From Flammeovirga kamogawensis (GTDB lineage: Bacteria; Bacteroidota; Bacteroidia; Cytophagales; Flammeovirgaceae), in contig NZ_CP076128.1 in the NCBI RefSeq assembly GCF_018736065.1, positions 2,757,501 to 2,821,500 of the forward strand: 64,000 bases of DNA, written 5' to 3'. Both the position numbers and the translations under genes were made by a program. The notes beneath the pieces are model-generated. The model saw only the letters and a list, made by a program, of their open reading frames with translations, did not search any database and was not told where the DNA came from. The stretch's first letter is position 1; the number at the start of each line of letters is the position of its first letter. This document shows, piece by piece, positions 1-9,460 of the stretch.

Positions 1-1
1 G

Positions 2-493
2 CCTGCAAATGTAAAAACAATGGTTTCTTCTGAACATAATATTAGAGAAGAAATTAAAAATGCTGATATGGTAGTTGGTGCTGTACTTATCCCTGGAGCA
101 AAAGCACCTCATTTAATTACAAGAGATATGCTTAGCACTATGAGAGAAGGTGCTGTTCTTGTAGATGTAGCTGTTGATCAGGGTGGGTGTTTTGAAACAA
201 CAAAACCAACGACTCATGCAGAACCTGTATTCGAAGTAGATGGTGTAATGCATTATTGCGTTGCTAATATGCCAGGTGCTGTACCTTATACATCAACTCT
301 TGCTTTAACAAATGCTACACTCCCTTATGCTATTCAGTTAGCTGATAAAGGATGGGAAAAAGCTTGTAGAGACAACGAAGAATTGAAAAAAGGATTAAAC
401 ATTGTTAGTGGTGATGTTGTATACAAAGCTGTTGCTGATGCTTTTAATCTTGAATATAAAGATGTTGAAGACTATCTTTTAGCGAATGCATAA
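2..493 (+). CDS. ald: Alanine dehydrogenase, C-terminal part (5' end outside window)
   Basis: The frame is open to the left edge, so only the last 163 or so residues are present; the first in-window ATG is not the start. Alanine dehydrogenase reversibly deaminates L-alanine to pyruvate with NAD. The fragment carries family landmarks in order: LIPGAKAPHLIT, the cysteine-containing DVAVDQGGCFET stretch, HYCVANMPGAVPYTST and the ALTNATLPYA helix. It is the canonical family version, in contrast to the divergent paralogue at 30980-32212. A strong hairpin terminator follows immediately. Identification is firm; nothing can be said about its promoter. Confidence 0.95.
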   Translation, partial: PANVKTMVSSEHNIREEIKNADMVVGAVLIPGAKAPHLITRDMLSTMREGAVLVDVAVDQGGCFETTKPTTHAEPVFEVDGVMHYCVANMPGAVPYTSTLALTNATLPYAIQLADKGWEKACRDNEELKKGLNIVSGDVVYKAVADAFNLEYKDVEDYLLANA

Positions 494-510
494 ATAATAT
501 ATTAAAAAAT

Positions 511-547
511 AAGGGAAACAGTTTGAAATTGTTTCCCTTATTTTTTT
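511..547. terminator. Bidirectional terminator between ald and the convergent exported-protein gene
   Basis: A perfect 10-bp stem (511-520 with 530-539, arm AAGGGAAACA) has a 9-nt loop, with A-rich sequence before it and a T-run after it. It can therefore terminate both converging genes. Confidence 0.9.
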
Positions 548-1673
548 AATTCTTTTTATATTTTAACCAATAGCTTGAAATATAAAATTGATGATATTGT
601 TCTTCAGATAAAATTTCTTTTGGTGCTACTCCAACTTCATCAGATACTTTTAATAACTCATCTAATAAGTTCTTATAGTTCTCTTCAGCGTAATAAACAT
701 CTAAAAGTAGTAATCTAGCTTCTGTTTGATAAATTTCTGACTTTATCAGTTTTTTTAGAATCTTCTTCGATTTCCCTTCTTTTTGCCAAGAAAGAAAAAT
801 TTCAGCTTCTCTCAATAAGAGATAATCATCCCCTCCTATTAGATCAGATAATTCATCTAGCATTAATTTCGACAACTCATAATTATCCACAGCTCCATAA
901 ACCTCTGACATTAATAATCGAATACTCTTATCATAAGGATAATCTATTAGGTATTTATCTTTAAGAATTTCTAATTCTGATAAATTTCCTTGTGCTGCTT
1001 GTGCCTGTATTAATGCAAGTCTTGGTGATTTTTGCTTTTTGAAATAATTTGATAGAGAATCATAGGATATCAATGTATTACCGTATAAACCTTGTTGGTT
1101 ATAATCATACATTTCTCTAATCCGCAATAAAGACTCTTGATAAATTTTATTTGTTACTAAATCAGGGTTCTCATCTGCTAGCATTGTTGCAACTACATCT
1201 GAAAAGAATGCTCCTCCAGAATAAAAATAAATATCTATTATTTGCCAAGCTCCATAATGATTTTGAGCAAGTAGCATTTCATTATAATCCAACCAACCAT
1301 CTCCCTTTAAAACTCTATAAAGTAAAGTTTTATCACCTTTATCATCCTCCAGTATTTTCACAAAAGCATACTCTCCATTATTACCAATTTGTTCTACTAA
1401 TAAATCACCTAATCGAAGTTGCTCTTTGAACACTTGAATATAATCTTTCCAATCTGAAGAATTTCTATGCAGCTTTTGAAAAACACGTTGAGTAAATACA
1501 TCATAATTGATTTTATAATCTACCACATCCCCAGATTCATGATAAACAGCACTATCAATAGTGATTGCCAATGCTAATTCTTTATCATCATCATTTTGTG
1601 CCAAAACAATGTTATTAGAAAAGGATAAAATTAGAATGGAAGTAATAAAAAAAGTATGTATGGACTTTCTCAT
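546..1673 (-). CDS. Exported protein of unknown function with helical-repeat C-terminal half
   Basis: 375 residues. A Sec signal peptide (basic MRKS, hydrophobic 8-24, cleavage near LAQ-ND) predicts export to the periplasm or outer membrane. The N-terminal half (about 30-180) is a compact region rich in aromatic residues. From about residue 195 the sequence becomes regularly helical with leucine/alanine spacing that resembles degenerate TPR units, for example SPRLALIQAQAAQGNLSELE. I do not recognise a named family and see no catalytic motif. It is transcribed alone: dnaK upstream ends at its own terminator and the 3' end shares the 511-547 hairpin. Confidence 0.7.
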   Translation of the reverse strand: MRKSIHTFFITSILILSFSNNIVLAQNDDDKELALAITIDSAVYHESGDVVDYKINYDVFTQRVFQKLHRNSSDWKDYIQVFKEQLRLGDLLVEQIGNNGEYAFVKILEDDKGDKTLLYRVLKGDGWLDYNEMLLAQNHYGAWQIIDIYFYSGGAFFSDVVATMLADENPDLVTNKIYQESLLRIREMYDYNQQGLYGNTLISYDSLSNYFKKQKSPRLALIQAQAAQGNLSELEILKDKYLIDYPYDKSIRLLMSEVYGAVDNYELSKLMLDELSDLIGGDDYLLLREAEIFLSWQKEGKSKKILKKLIKSEIYQTEARLLLLDVYYAEENYKNLLDELLKVSDEVGVAPKEILSEEQYHQFYISSYWLKYKKN

Positions 1674-1741
1674 TTATTTTAATAGCAGTATTAGTACAGT
1701 GTAAAGTTATAAAGTACAAAAAATAAACTACTATGTGATGT

Positions 1742-1784
1742 AAAAAAAAAGAGGTGAATATTCAAATAAATGAATACTCACCTC
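1742..1784 (-). terminator. dnaK terminator
   Basis: On the minus strand a 13-bp stem (1784-1772 with 1763-1751, one G-U pair) with an 8-nt loop is followed by nine T residues. It lies 34 bp beyond the dnaK stop. Confidence 0.9.
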
Positions 1785-1817
1785 CTAAATATGTTTATTT
1801 AGAACTAATTGTCTAAA

Positions 1818-3734
1818 TTATTTTACTTCTTCGAAGTCTACATCTGTAACATCGTCAGCGTCAGCACCACCTTGAGCAGCACCTTCTGGACCTGCAGCAT
1901 TTGGATCAGCACCTGGAGCACCTTCACCACCTGTTGCTTGATACATTTCTTGAGAAGCCGCTTGCCATGCTGCATTTAATGCATCTAAAGCAGGTTGGAT
2001 TTTCTCAACATCTTGAGCAGCGTGAGCTTCTTTTAAGTCTTTTACTGCTGCTTCAATTGCAGTTTTGTTACCTTCAGAAAGCTTATCACCGTATTCTTTT
2101 AACTGCTTTTCAGTTTGGAATACCATAGAATCTGCTTCATTTAATTTTTCAGCACGATCTTTTGTAGCTTTATCAGCATCAGCATTTGCTGCTGCTTCAT
2201 CCTTCATTTTTTGGATTTCCTCTTCTGTTAATCCTGAAGATGCTTCGATCTTAATTCTTTGCTCTTTTCCTGTTGCTTTATCTTTTGCAGATACATTTAC
2301 AATACCGTTCGCATCAATATCAAAAGTTACTTCGATTTGAGGTACACCACGAGGTGCTGGAGGGATATCATTTAATTGGAAACGACCTAAAGTTTTGTTT
2401 CCTGCAACTACTGGTCTTTCACCTTGAAGAACGTGAATATCTACAGATGGCTGATTATCAGCAGCAGTAGAGAACACTTGAGATTTCTTAGTAGGAATTG
2501 TAGTGTTAGCGTCGATTAATTTCGTCATTACGCCACCCATTGTTTCAATACCTAAAGATAGAGGAGTAACATCTAATAAAAGAACATCTTTTACTTCACC
2601 TGTTAATACACCACCTTGAATTGCAGCACCAATTGCTACTACTTCGTCAGGGTTTACACCTTTAGAAGGTTTTTTACCAAAGAATTTCTCTACTTCTTCT
2701 TGTACTTTAGGGATACGAGTAGAACCACCAACTAAGATTACTTCGTCAATATCAGAAGTACTTAAGTCAGCATCTTGTAATGCTTTACGGCAAGGCTCTA
2801 AAGATCTTTGTACTAAAGAATCAGCTAAACGTTCAAAGTCAGCACGAGATAATTCTTTCATCAAGTGTTGAGGTACACCGTCAACTGGAGTGATATATGG
2901 TAAGTTAATATCTGTTTTAGCACCTGAAGAAAGCTCAATTTTAGCTTTTTCAGCAGCTTCTTTCAAACGTTGTAATGCCATAGGGTCTTTACGAAGATCA
3001 ATTGTTGGATGATCTTTCATAAATTCTTCAGCTAACCAGTCAATAATAACTTTATCAAAGTCATCACCACCTAAGTGAGTATCACCATTTGTTGATAACA
3101 CTTCAAATACACCATCTCCTAATTCAAGGATAGAAATATCGAAAGTACCACCACCAAGGTCAAATACTGCTATTTTTTTATCGTTATTTGCTTTGTCTAA
3201 GCCATAAGCTAATGCTGCTGCAGTTGGCTCGTTTACAATACGAGAAACTTTTAAACCTGCAATTTCACCTGCTTCTTTTGTTGCTTGACGTTCCGCATCA
3301 TTGAAATAAGCTGGAACTGTAATTACAGCCTCAGATACTTCAGTTCCTAAATAATCTTCAGCAGTTTTCTTCATTTTTTGAAGAGTAATTGCTGAAATTT
3401 CTTGAGGAGTATATAATTTATCACCAATTTTTACACGAGGAGTATTATTTGGTCCTTCAACCACCTCATATGCCATTTGTGAAATTTCGTTACTACAGTC
3501 AGAATATTGTTTACCCATAAAACGCTTAACAGAAGCGATAGTATTTTGTGGGTTTGTTATTGCTTGACGTTTTGCAGGATCACCTACTTTACGTTCTCCG
3601 TCTGCTAAAAATGCTACTATTGAAGGTGTTGTTCTTTTTCCTTCAGCGTTCTCAATAACAACTGGCTCGTTACCTTCCATTACAGAAACACAAGAGTTCG
3701 TTGTTCCTAAATCAATACCAATGATTTTTCCCAT
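1818..3734 (-). CDS. dnaK: Molecular chaperone DnaK (Hsp70)
   Basis: 638 residues, the usual length. It is an ATP-dependent cytosolic chaperone that works with DnaJ and GrpE. The sequence shows the N-terminal [11 protein letters not shown] phosphate-binding signature, the [10 protein letters not shown] second signature, VGGSTRIP in the ATPase domain, the [10 protein letters not shown] linker into the substrate-binding domain, and an acidic Gly/Ala-rich tail ending in DVDFEEVK. dnaJ and grpE are not adjacent; the gene has its own terminator and a 315-bp leader interval, so it is monocistronic. A candidate sigma-54-like element lies about 80 bp upstream of the start. Start ATG is unambiguous. 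Confidence 0.99.
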   Translation of the reverse strand: MGKIIGIDLGTTNSCVSVMEGNEPVVIENAEGKRTTPSIVAFLADGERKVGDPAKRQAITNPQNTIASVKRFMGKQYSDCSNEISQMAYEVVEGPNNTPRVKIGDKLYTPQEISAITLQKMKKTAEDYLGTEVSEAVITVPAYFNDAERQATKEAGEIAGLKVSRIVNEPTAAALAYGLDKANNDKKIAVFDLGGGTFDISILELGDGVFEVLSTNGDTHLGGDDFDKVIIDWLAEEFMKDHPTIDLRKDPMALQRLKEAAEKAKIELSSGAKTDINLPYITPVDGVPQHLMKELSRADFERLADSLVQRSLEPCRKALQDADLSTSDIDEVILVGGSTRIPKVQEEVEKFFGKKPSKGVNPDEVVAIGAAIQGGVLTGEVKDVLLLDVTPLSLGIETMGGVMTKLIDANTTIPTKKSQVFSTAADNQPSVDIHVLQGERPVVAGNKTLGRFQLNDIPPAPRGVPQIEVTFDIDANGIVNVSAKDKATGKEQRIKIEASSGLTEEEIQKMKDEAAANADADKATKDRAEKLNEADSMVFQTEKQLKEYGDKLSEGNKTAIEAAVKDLKEAHAAQDVEKIQPALDALNAAWQAASQEMYQATGGEGAPGADPNAAGPEGAAQGGADADDVTDVDFEEVK

Positions 3735-3987
3735 AACTTGTTTAATTTTTATATCGTATGATGTTTTTATTCTATTTTAATGTCTTCGAATAATCAAAGA
3801 CACTTTCTTTTAGACAATGCTTATGCCAATTGATTTTTCAAGACATTTTGACAGTTTTCTAAAACAATCACTGCCAATTTTAATATTTTAGTCATTAAAT
3901 TCTTTCAATTTTACTGACATTATATAGAAACGGTGTTACCTAAAAATTAGTTACAGTGATTATTTTAATAAATTTTAATAAAATAAA
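3735..3987. other. dnaK upstream interval without a gene
   Basis: AT-rich region between dnaK (minus) and the purE terminator. I find no ORF, no perfect TAnnTTTG box for dnaK and no CIRCE inverted repeat. The only promoter-like sequence is the TTGGCA-type element at 3812-3829. Confidence 0.6.
3812..3829 (-). promoter_or_regulatory. Sigma-54-like element upstream of dnaK
   Basis: Minus-strand TTGGCATAAGCATTGTCT matches the -24/-12 consensus TGGCAYR-N4-TTGCW with exact spacing. The last base of the -12 core is T instead of C. It would start transcription about 70 nt before the dnaK ATG. The -12 mismatch makes this a candidate only. Confidence 0.35.
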
Positions 3988-4028
3988 AACAGCTCATCAA
4001 TAGGTAATTGACCTAATAATGAGCTGTT
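3981..4028 (-). terminator. purE terminator
   Basis: 10-bp outer stem (4028-4019 with 3997-3988, arm AACAGCTCAT) enclosing an inner TAGGT/ACCTA stem. It is followed on the minus strand by a T-rich run and sits just beyond the purE stop. Confidence 0.85.
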
Positions 4029-4049
4029 TACATTTCTAAAATTGTAAAT

Positions 4050-4553
4050 TTATATTTTAGATTCCCAACCGTCTGTTTCTATTTCATTAGCAGAGGTAAG
4101 AACTTTATCTTTCATGTCTTGCATAAATTTCTCAACGTTATCAGATACTTTCGAATCTGTGACGCCAACAATTTTAGCTGCCAATATTCCTGCATTTTTT
4201 GCTCCATCTAAAGCTACAGTTGCCACAGGTACTCCTGATGGCATTTGTAAAATAGATAATATTGAATCCCATCCATCAATAGAATTTCTCGATTTTACAG
4301 GTACTCCAATTACTGGAATAGAAGTCATTGAAGCAACCATGCCTGGTAGGTGAGCAGCTCCTCCAGCACCTGCAACAATTGCAGCTAGTCCTCTCTTTTT
4401 TGCTGACGTTGCGTAATCAAACATTCTTTCAGGTGTTCTGTGTGCAGATACAACTGTTAATTCATATTCAACTCCTAGCTCTTCTAATACTTGAGCAGCC
4501 TCTGACATCACCTTTAAGTCAGACTGACTTCCCATAATAATACCTACTTTCAT
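4050..4553 (-). CDS. purE: N5-carboxyaminoimidazole ribonucleotide mutase
   Basis: 167 residues, typical for the class I enzyme. It converts N5-CAIR to CAIR in de novo purine synthesis. Visible motifs are GSQSDL near the N-terminus (phosphate binding), VSAHRTPERM with the catalytic histidine, AGAGGAAHLPG, and a GVPV/MPSGVPVATVA segment. The partner purK is not adjacent; the gene has its own terminator and appears monocistronic. The start ATG directly precedes KVGIIMGSQSD, as in the family. Confidence 0.97.
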   Translation of the reverse strand: MKVGIIMGSQSDLKVMSEAAQVLEELGVEYELTVVSAHRTPERMFDYATSAKKRGLAAIVAGAGGAAHLPGMVASMTSIPVIGVPVKSRNSIDGWDSILSILQMPSGVPVATVALDGAKNAGILAAKIVGVTDSKVSDNVEKFMQDMKDKVLTSANEIETDGWESKI

Positions 4554-4594
4554 GATCTTTAATTTGTGAATTTGACTGTAGTTTAATTAACTGT

Positions 4595-4629
4595 AAAAAT
4601 AAGGGCTTCATAGTTTTACTACAAAGCCC
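4595..4629 (-). terminator. Terminator of the multihaem cytochrome operon
   Basis: On the minus strand GGGCTT-TG-TAGT pairs with ACTA-TG-AAGCCC (12 bp with two G-U pairs, AAA loop; 4629-4603). A T-rich tail follows. The wobble pairs form only in the minus-strand RNA, which assigns the direction. Confidence 0.85.
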
Positions 4630-4669
4630 AAATCAATAAATATGATCAATCTCTTTAATTTATAGGAGA

Positions 4670-6934
4670 TTAATTAAATCTTGGATCATTTGGATAATTA
4701 GCTTTAAGCCACTTCCAATATAAACTCGCTTTTTGTTTTTGTCCTGTTTGCTCATACAAAGCTGCTAAAGCATATCTCAATGAAGGATCTTGCTTTGTAT
4801 ATTTCAACCCAGTTAAATATGTCTTCTCTGCAATTTGGATATCACCCATTTTCTGATATATCAATCCTAAATTATAAAATGCTCTCGAATTTTGAGGATT
4901 TAATTCAGTTGATTTCTTTAGTGCTTTTGCAGCTTCTGACCATTCTTTTGTTTCTGCAAACAATAATCCTTTAGAATAATAAGCATCTGCAGAGGATGGA
5001 TCTACAGCAATTGCATTATCAAGCTCTTTTTTTGCAAGACCTAATTTTCCTTGAATAGAATAGATACGTGCTAAACTAAATCTTGCTTCATTCATTAACG
5101 TATCAAACTTTAATGACTGCTGATAACAAGCAATAGCTTTATCATAATCTTTTCTTCTTTCCATATACTGCCCTTCACCAAATGGGCCCTCACGGAAATC
5201 CTTAGCTTGACGGAAATATATTTTCATTTCAGCTGTAGCATCATCAAATGCTTTTTTCCATTTACCTTTAAACCTTCCTTCTTCAACATCGCCTAAAGCA
5301 ATTGCAGTAGACACACGAACAGATCGAGAAGGGTCCATTAAATAAGGACTAAGATAAGATACTCTTTGATCTAAGGATAAATGAGATAAATTCTGGATAG
5401 CTGTTAATCTTACCAATGGCTCTGGATCTTTTAAAGCTCCAATTACTGCCTCTACAGATTGATCTCCTTGTGTTCTCGCTAAATAATACACTGCAGTTGC
5501 TCTAGCAATAAAAGGTGCTGTTTGCTCATCAACCATTTGCTTTAAAGAAACAACATACTCTTCATCGTAATGGCGCCCAAGTGCTAATGTATCTTTCCAA
5601 TCATGTGGTAGTTTACCCCACATTTTTTCTGCATTGTCTACAGCCCATTTAACCGATTTATCTGTGTGACATGCATTACATGCGTTTGGAGTTCCTTCAT
5701 ATTTTAAACTTAAATCTGGTCTAGGAATACGGAAACTATGATCACGTCTATAATCATTACCCATATAAACTTCTCCAACCATATGACAATCTACACAACG
5801 AACATCTTTTCCTGTATCATGTAAGGTATGTGACTTCACCTGATAGTCTTTAGGTTCATGACATTGTGCACATATTTTATTCATGTCCTTAAACTTTAAT
5901 TCAGCTTTATGAGGATCATGACAGTCAGTACATTTTACGTCGTGTTGGTACATTTTACTTTGAATAAAAGAGCCATAAACATAAACCTCATTCAAAATTT
6001 GACCATCATGGTAATACATTCCTTCTCTTAGAATTTCTGGAGCAAATTGTTCATAAAAACTTTCTCCGTACTTAAAGTTCTGTACTAATTGAGATCTTCT
6101 TGAGTGACAAGGAGCACAAGACTCTACTAAGGTTCTAGCTGATTCACCTTTCACAAATTGTTGAACGTACAAGCCTTCAACAAAATCTTTTTTCTCCTCA
6201 AACTCTTCAGAGTTAACAAAGTCAACATGCTCTTTACCTGGACCATGACAGGCTTCACAGCTTACATTGATTATTGAATATTTAGTATCAAATGAATCTT
6301 TTTCAAAATCATAATTCTTTCTAACATTAGTTGAGTGACAATCTGCACACATGGTATTCCAATTTCCGCCACCGTTAGACCAATGTAACCACTCATAATG
6401 TTGAATATCATCTAAATCATCATGTTGATTAAACCACCTTTTCTTTTCTGTATCCCAAGTTTCTCTTATTAGCTGTATTTTACCTTTCTCCATTTCTACC
6501 ATGTAGTTTTGAAGAGGTTCTACACCAAAAGTATATTTTATTTCATAGTCATGATTTTTACCATCAGGCCCTTGAGTATTCACAAAGAACTTATCTCCTT
6601 TTTTAAAGAATCTGCTCTTTACATTGTTCTCAACAAATTTCACATTATTGAAATCACCAAGAACTGTTTCAGCAGTGGCTATTTCCATTGACCTGTCATG
6701 ATTAGAACCTTTCCATTTATGGTACTCTTCTTCATGACAAGATTTACAAGTTTCTGTTCCTAAAAAAATTGAATCTGGATAAGGTAGATTCATGGAAGCA
6801 TGTGGATCTAATGAAGCAGTTGTATTTTCTTCATTTTCTGATTCTTTATCTCCAGACGATGTACAGCTTTGATAAACTGCGGCTGAAAAGAATAAGATAG
6901 AAAAACCAATAAGTAATTTATTCTTTAATTTCAT
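4670..6934 (-). CDS. Octahaem c-type cytochrome lipoprotein with HEAT and TPR repeats
   Basis: 754 residues. A lipoprotein signal peptide (lipobox YQSC, Cys24) is followed by a Ser/Asp/Glu-rich linker. Eight CXXCH haem sites lie at residues 63, 196, 226, 273, 335, 355, 380 and 419, arranged as in cytochrome c554/NrfA-like multihaem proteins with many extra histidines as likely distal ligands. Residues about 475-550 form HEAT-like helices (LKDPEPLVRLTAIQNL), and about 590-745 form four TPR units (for example NSRAFYNLGLIYQKMGDIQI). It is probably a periplasmic or surface-anchored electron carrier on a protein-binding scaffold. It shares an operon (23-bp gap) with the small lipoprotein upstream. 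Substrate or redox partner cannot be told from the sequence; no haem-lyase genes are nearby. Confidence 0.9.
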   Translation of the reverse strand: MKLKNKLLIGFSILFFSAAVYQSCTSSGDKESENEENTTASLDPHASMNLPYPDSIFLGTETCKSCHEEEYHKWKGSNHDRSMEIATAETVLGDFNNVKFVENNVKSRFFKKGDKFFVNTQGPDGKNHDYEIKYTFGVEPLQNYMVEMEKGKIQLIRETWDTEKKRWFNQHDDLDDIQHYEWLHWSNGGGNWNTMCADCHSTNVRKNYDFEKDSFDTKYSIINVSCEACHGPGKEHVDFVNSEEFEEKKDFVEGLYVQQFVKGESARTLVESCAPCHSRRSQLVQNFKYGESFYEQFAPEILREGMYYHDGQILNEVYVYGSFIQSKMYQHDVKCTDCHDPHKAELKFKDMNKICAQCHEPKDYQVKSHTLHDTGKDVRCVDCHMVGEVYMGNDYRRDHSFRIPRPDLSLKYEGTPNACNACHTDKSVKWAVDNAEKMWGKLPHDWKDTLALGRHYDEEYVVSLKQMVDEQTAPFIARATAVYYLARTQGDQSVEAVIGALKDPEPLVRLTAIQNLSHLSLDQRVSYLSPYLMDPSRSVRVSTAIALGDVEEGRFKGKWKKAFDDATAEMKIYFRQAKDFREGPFGEGQYMERRKDYDKAIACYQQSLKFDTLMNEARFSLARIYSIQGKLGLAKKELDNAIAVDPSSADAYYSKGLLFAETKEWSEAAKALKKSTELNPQNSRAFYNLGLIYQKMGDIQIAEKTYLTGLKYTKQDPSLRYALAALYEQTGQKQKASLYWKWLKANYPNDPRFN

Positions 6935-6957
6935 TCAACTAATATATTTGAGTTGTA

Positions 6958-7371
6958 TTAATCCTTCTGTACGGATTTTAATGTTTTTTGTTTAATCTTT
7001 AACAGGTTTTTATCTAATGATAATACATAATAATCAGTAGTAGTCTCATCAAATACAAAACTGATCAATTGTTCTTTATTATTAAATGACCAAAACCCAC
7101 TTTTAAAAATTAATTTATCACTGCTTCCAGAAGTTTCGTAGTTCACTTTTCCATTTTCTAATAATTCAAAGGTAGTTCTTCCCCCACGAATAATTTCTAA
7201 TTTATCTGAATTTCTTATATAGGTTTTCACATCAGCGCTATCCTTTTCTACAAGATGAACCCATTTGCCAAAATATTCTTTAGGGAAGGTAGATTTATTT
7301 AAAGTAGGCTTACATGCTAAGAATAAAGCAGTTAAGAACACTACTAAGTATAAATTATTTTTATTCATCAT
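6958..7371 (-). CDS. Small lipoprotein, unknown function, in operon with the octahaem cytochrome
   Basis: About 137 residues. The open frame extends to 7428, but the tandem ATG codons at 7371/7368 immediately precede a good lipoprotein signal (NKNNLYLVVFLTALFLAC, lipobox FLAC), so the start is placed there. The mature part is small and beta-rich (RGGRTTFELLENGKVNYET, SGFWSFNN) like single-domain lipocalin-style lipoproteins; no family is recognised. It is the first gene of a two-gene unit with the cytochrome downstream, suggesting a role in its anchoring, folding or substrate capture. That role is inferred from position only. Confidence 0.7.
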   Translation of the reverse strand: MMNKNNLYLVVFLTALFLACKPTLNKSTFPKEYFGKWVHLVEKDSADVKTYIRNSDKLEIIRGGRTTFELLENGKVNYETSGSSDKLIFKSGFWSFNNKEQLISFVFDETTTDYYVLSLDKNLLKIKQKTLKSVQKD

Positions 7372-7433
7372 CTTTGTTCCGATTTGTTTACAATAAAGTT
7401 GGCAATAATATTTTTTTATCAAAAACATTTACC

Positions 7434-7441
7434 TACTTTTG
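7434..7441 (+). promoter_or_regulatory. Bacteroidota -7 box of tRNA-fMet
   Basis: TACTTTTG, a perfect TAnnTTTG box, 21 bp before the mature tRNA; expected start about 7448. A clear TTTG -33 box at the usual spacing is absent. Confidence 0.65.
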
Positions 7442-7462
7442 CCAAGCATTTAAGGAAAACAG

Positions 7463-7538
<76 letters not shown>

Positions 7539-7542
7539 AGTA

Positions 7543-7577
7543 AAGGTTGTCTCATTTATGAGATGACCTTTTTTTAT
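7543..7577 (+). terminator. tRNA-fMet terminator
   Basis: 12-bp stem (7543-7554 with 7559-7570, two G-U pairs) with a TTTA loop and a T-run, starting 4 bp after the tRNA. Confidence 0.9.
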
Positions 7578-7630
7578 ATCTACATTTTGTATTACATTGA
7601 TTTTATTCTAAAATAGAATCTTAATTATCA

Positions 7631-9397
7631 ATGAAAATACTATCTCTCCAAAATTTATCAGATACAATTTATAAAAGTATCATTAGATTTCCTTTTACAC
7701 TCTTGTGTGCCATATTTGGTACTTTTCTTCTATTCTACTCAATAGGAAATGAGATTCATTCCAATATTTGGTTTATTAGAGGTATACATGGAGCTCAACT
7801 AGGTATTCCTGTTTTTATAGCTGCAACCTACCTTTCAGAAAATTTACATCTATCCATTATAAAAAGCTACTTACTTAAAAGTATCTCATTAATTATATTA
7901 ATCATATACTTAATGACGATGCCAAAAGAGCTTACTTACATCAATTTTTCTAGATGGATTCTCCTAACCATTTTTACACACTTACTTATTTTTATAGCAC
8001 CAAATATAAATAAAGGTACACAGTTAGATTTTTGGATTTTCTCTAAAAATATTATTGCAACATTTATAGAGAGCTTATTTTATTCAATTATTATTTTTAT
8101 TGGGATATCTATAGCACTTCTTTCAATTGACTCTTTATTTAATATCAATATTGATGAAGACATTTATTTAAAACTACTGACATTCTGCGGATTCTTTCTA
8201 AATACTCTATTTTTTATTTGCAAAGCTCCTATTGTAAGAAACCAAAAGGAAGAGTTTTCATACTCTACAATACTCAAAAATTTCACTCAGTACATTATGT
8301 TCCCATTGGTTACAATCTACATGGTGATTCTTTATGCTTATTCTGTAAAAATAATATTTATCCAAGATTGGCCTAAAGGGTGGGTATCTATGCTAAGTAT
8401 TGGTTTCTCGACCTTAGGCATTATTTCGTTTTTATTTATATATCCCATTAAAAATAACAATCAAAATAAATGGATTCCAATCTATACTAAAGTATTCTTT
8501 TACGCACTTTTTCCTATCATCATATTATTTATTGCTGCTATATGGACAAGAATCACTGACTATGGAATCACAGAAAATAGATACTATCTAATCATACTAG
8601 CAGTATGGCTTGTTATTGTAGCTTTAAACATGCTATTGAAAGGACAAAATAATATTAAGATTATTCCTATCTCACTTTGCGTACTCACTTTGATCTCTTC
8701 ATTTGGACCTATAAGTGCATTTCAAGTTGCAAAAAAAAGTCAAACGCATCGATTAAATCAGTTGGCTAAAAAGGAAAAATGGGTTAATGATGATGGCTTT
8801 TGGATAACTAACATCGATCACTCATACTCTCCTAAAGTAGAAAATGCTCGATCAATAATTAGTTATTTAAGTGATTACCATGGATATAATTCTTTACAAG
8901 CATTTTTCCCTCAACCAATGAATTCTTTTTTAGCCGATTCTTTAAGTAAATGGGAAGTAAAGAATGTTTTATTGAAAAAAATGGGACTAACCTCATTAAA
9001 TAATAGTTCTATTGTTGAAAAGAACAAAGACGAATATTCAATACATTTTTATAGTAACACTGAATATGAAAACTTACATTTAATTGATATCAAAAAGTAT
9101 AATTACTTATTAAATGTAAATACTAATTCAATTGATTTAGAATACAAACTGATTCAAGATAATAAGAACATCATTTTTAAAATTAATAATAATGATAATT
9201 CTATTGGATCTTTAGAGATAGATGGAATTATATATACAGTTAATTTAGATACTAACCTACTTAAAAATGCAAAAGAGGACACCACACTATCTGTAGAGTC
9301 AGAAGCCTTTACAATGCTTTTATACAGTCTAACCGGAGATAAAGATAAGGAGCAATTAAGCATCACACATATGAGAGCAATGTTTTTGATTAAATAA
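7631..9397 (+). CDS. DUF4153-type integral membrane protein
   Basis: 588 residues. The first two-thirds hold about ten to eleven hydrophobic helices (for example 20-37, 55-68, 80-96, 110-127, 142-165, 220-240, 252-272, 287-305, 318-335, 342-360). The remaining about 220 residues are hydrophilic and would lie on one side of the membrane. The layout and the motifs SIDSLFNINI and WPKGWVSMLSIGFSTLG match the DUF4153 proteins common in Bacteroidota, whose function is unknown. It is monocistronic between the tRNA terminator and a bidirectional terminator. Confidence 0.65.
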   Translation: MKILSLQNLSDTIYKSIIRFPFTLLCAIFGTFLLFYSIGNEIHSNIWFIRGIHGAQLGIPVFIAATYLSENLHLSIIKSYLLKSISLIILIIYLMTMPKELTYINFSRWILLTIFTHLLIFIAPNINKGTQLDFWIFSKNIIATFIESLFYSIIIFIGISIALLSIDSLFNINIDEDIYLKLLTFCGFFLNTLFFICKAPIVRNQKEEFSYSTILKNFTQYIMFPLVTIYMVILYAYSVKIIFIQDWPKGWVSMLSIGFSTLGIISFLFIYPIKNNNQNKWIPIYTKVFFYALFPIIILFIAAIWTRITDYGITENRYYLIILAVWLVIVALNMLLKGQNNIKIIPISLCVLTLISSFGPISAFQVAKKSQTHRLNQLAKKEKWVNDDGFWITNIDHSYSPKVENARSIISYLSDYHGYNSLQAFFPQPMNSFLADSLSKWEVKNVLLKKMGLTSLNNSSIVEKNKDEYSIHFYSNTEYENLHLIDIKKYNYLLNVNTNSIDLEYKLIQDNKNIIFKINNNDNSIGSLEIDGIIYTVNLDTNLLKNAKEDTTLSVESEAFTMLLYSLTGDKDKEQLSITHMRAMFLIK

Positions 9398-9432
9398 AAA
9401 ATAACCCCTTCCTAAACAATTAGGAAGGGGTT
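9396..9432. terminator. Terminator between the DUF4153 gene and pntB (convergent)
   Basis: Perfect 13-bp stem (9403-9415 with 9420-9432) with a 4-nt loop. The T-run is best on the minus strand, so it mainly ends the pnt operon. Confidence 0.9.
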
Positions 9433-9460
9433 ACTTATTATATTAAAAACAAAGTTTTAA

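Noticed and set aside
1901-2470. Plus-strand ORFs opposite dnaK
   Set aside because: Antisense shadows with low-complexity Leu/His/Ser composition.
3782-3801. GTCTT/AAGAC short dyad upstream of dnaK
   Set aside because: Only 5 bp with a long loop; not a CIRCE element.
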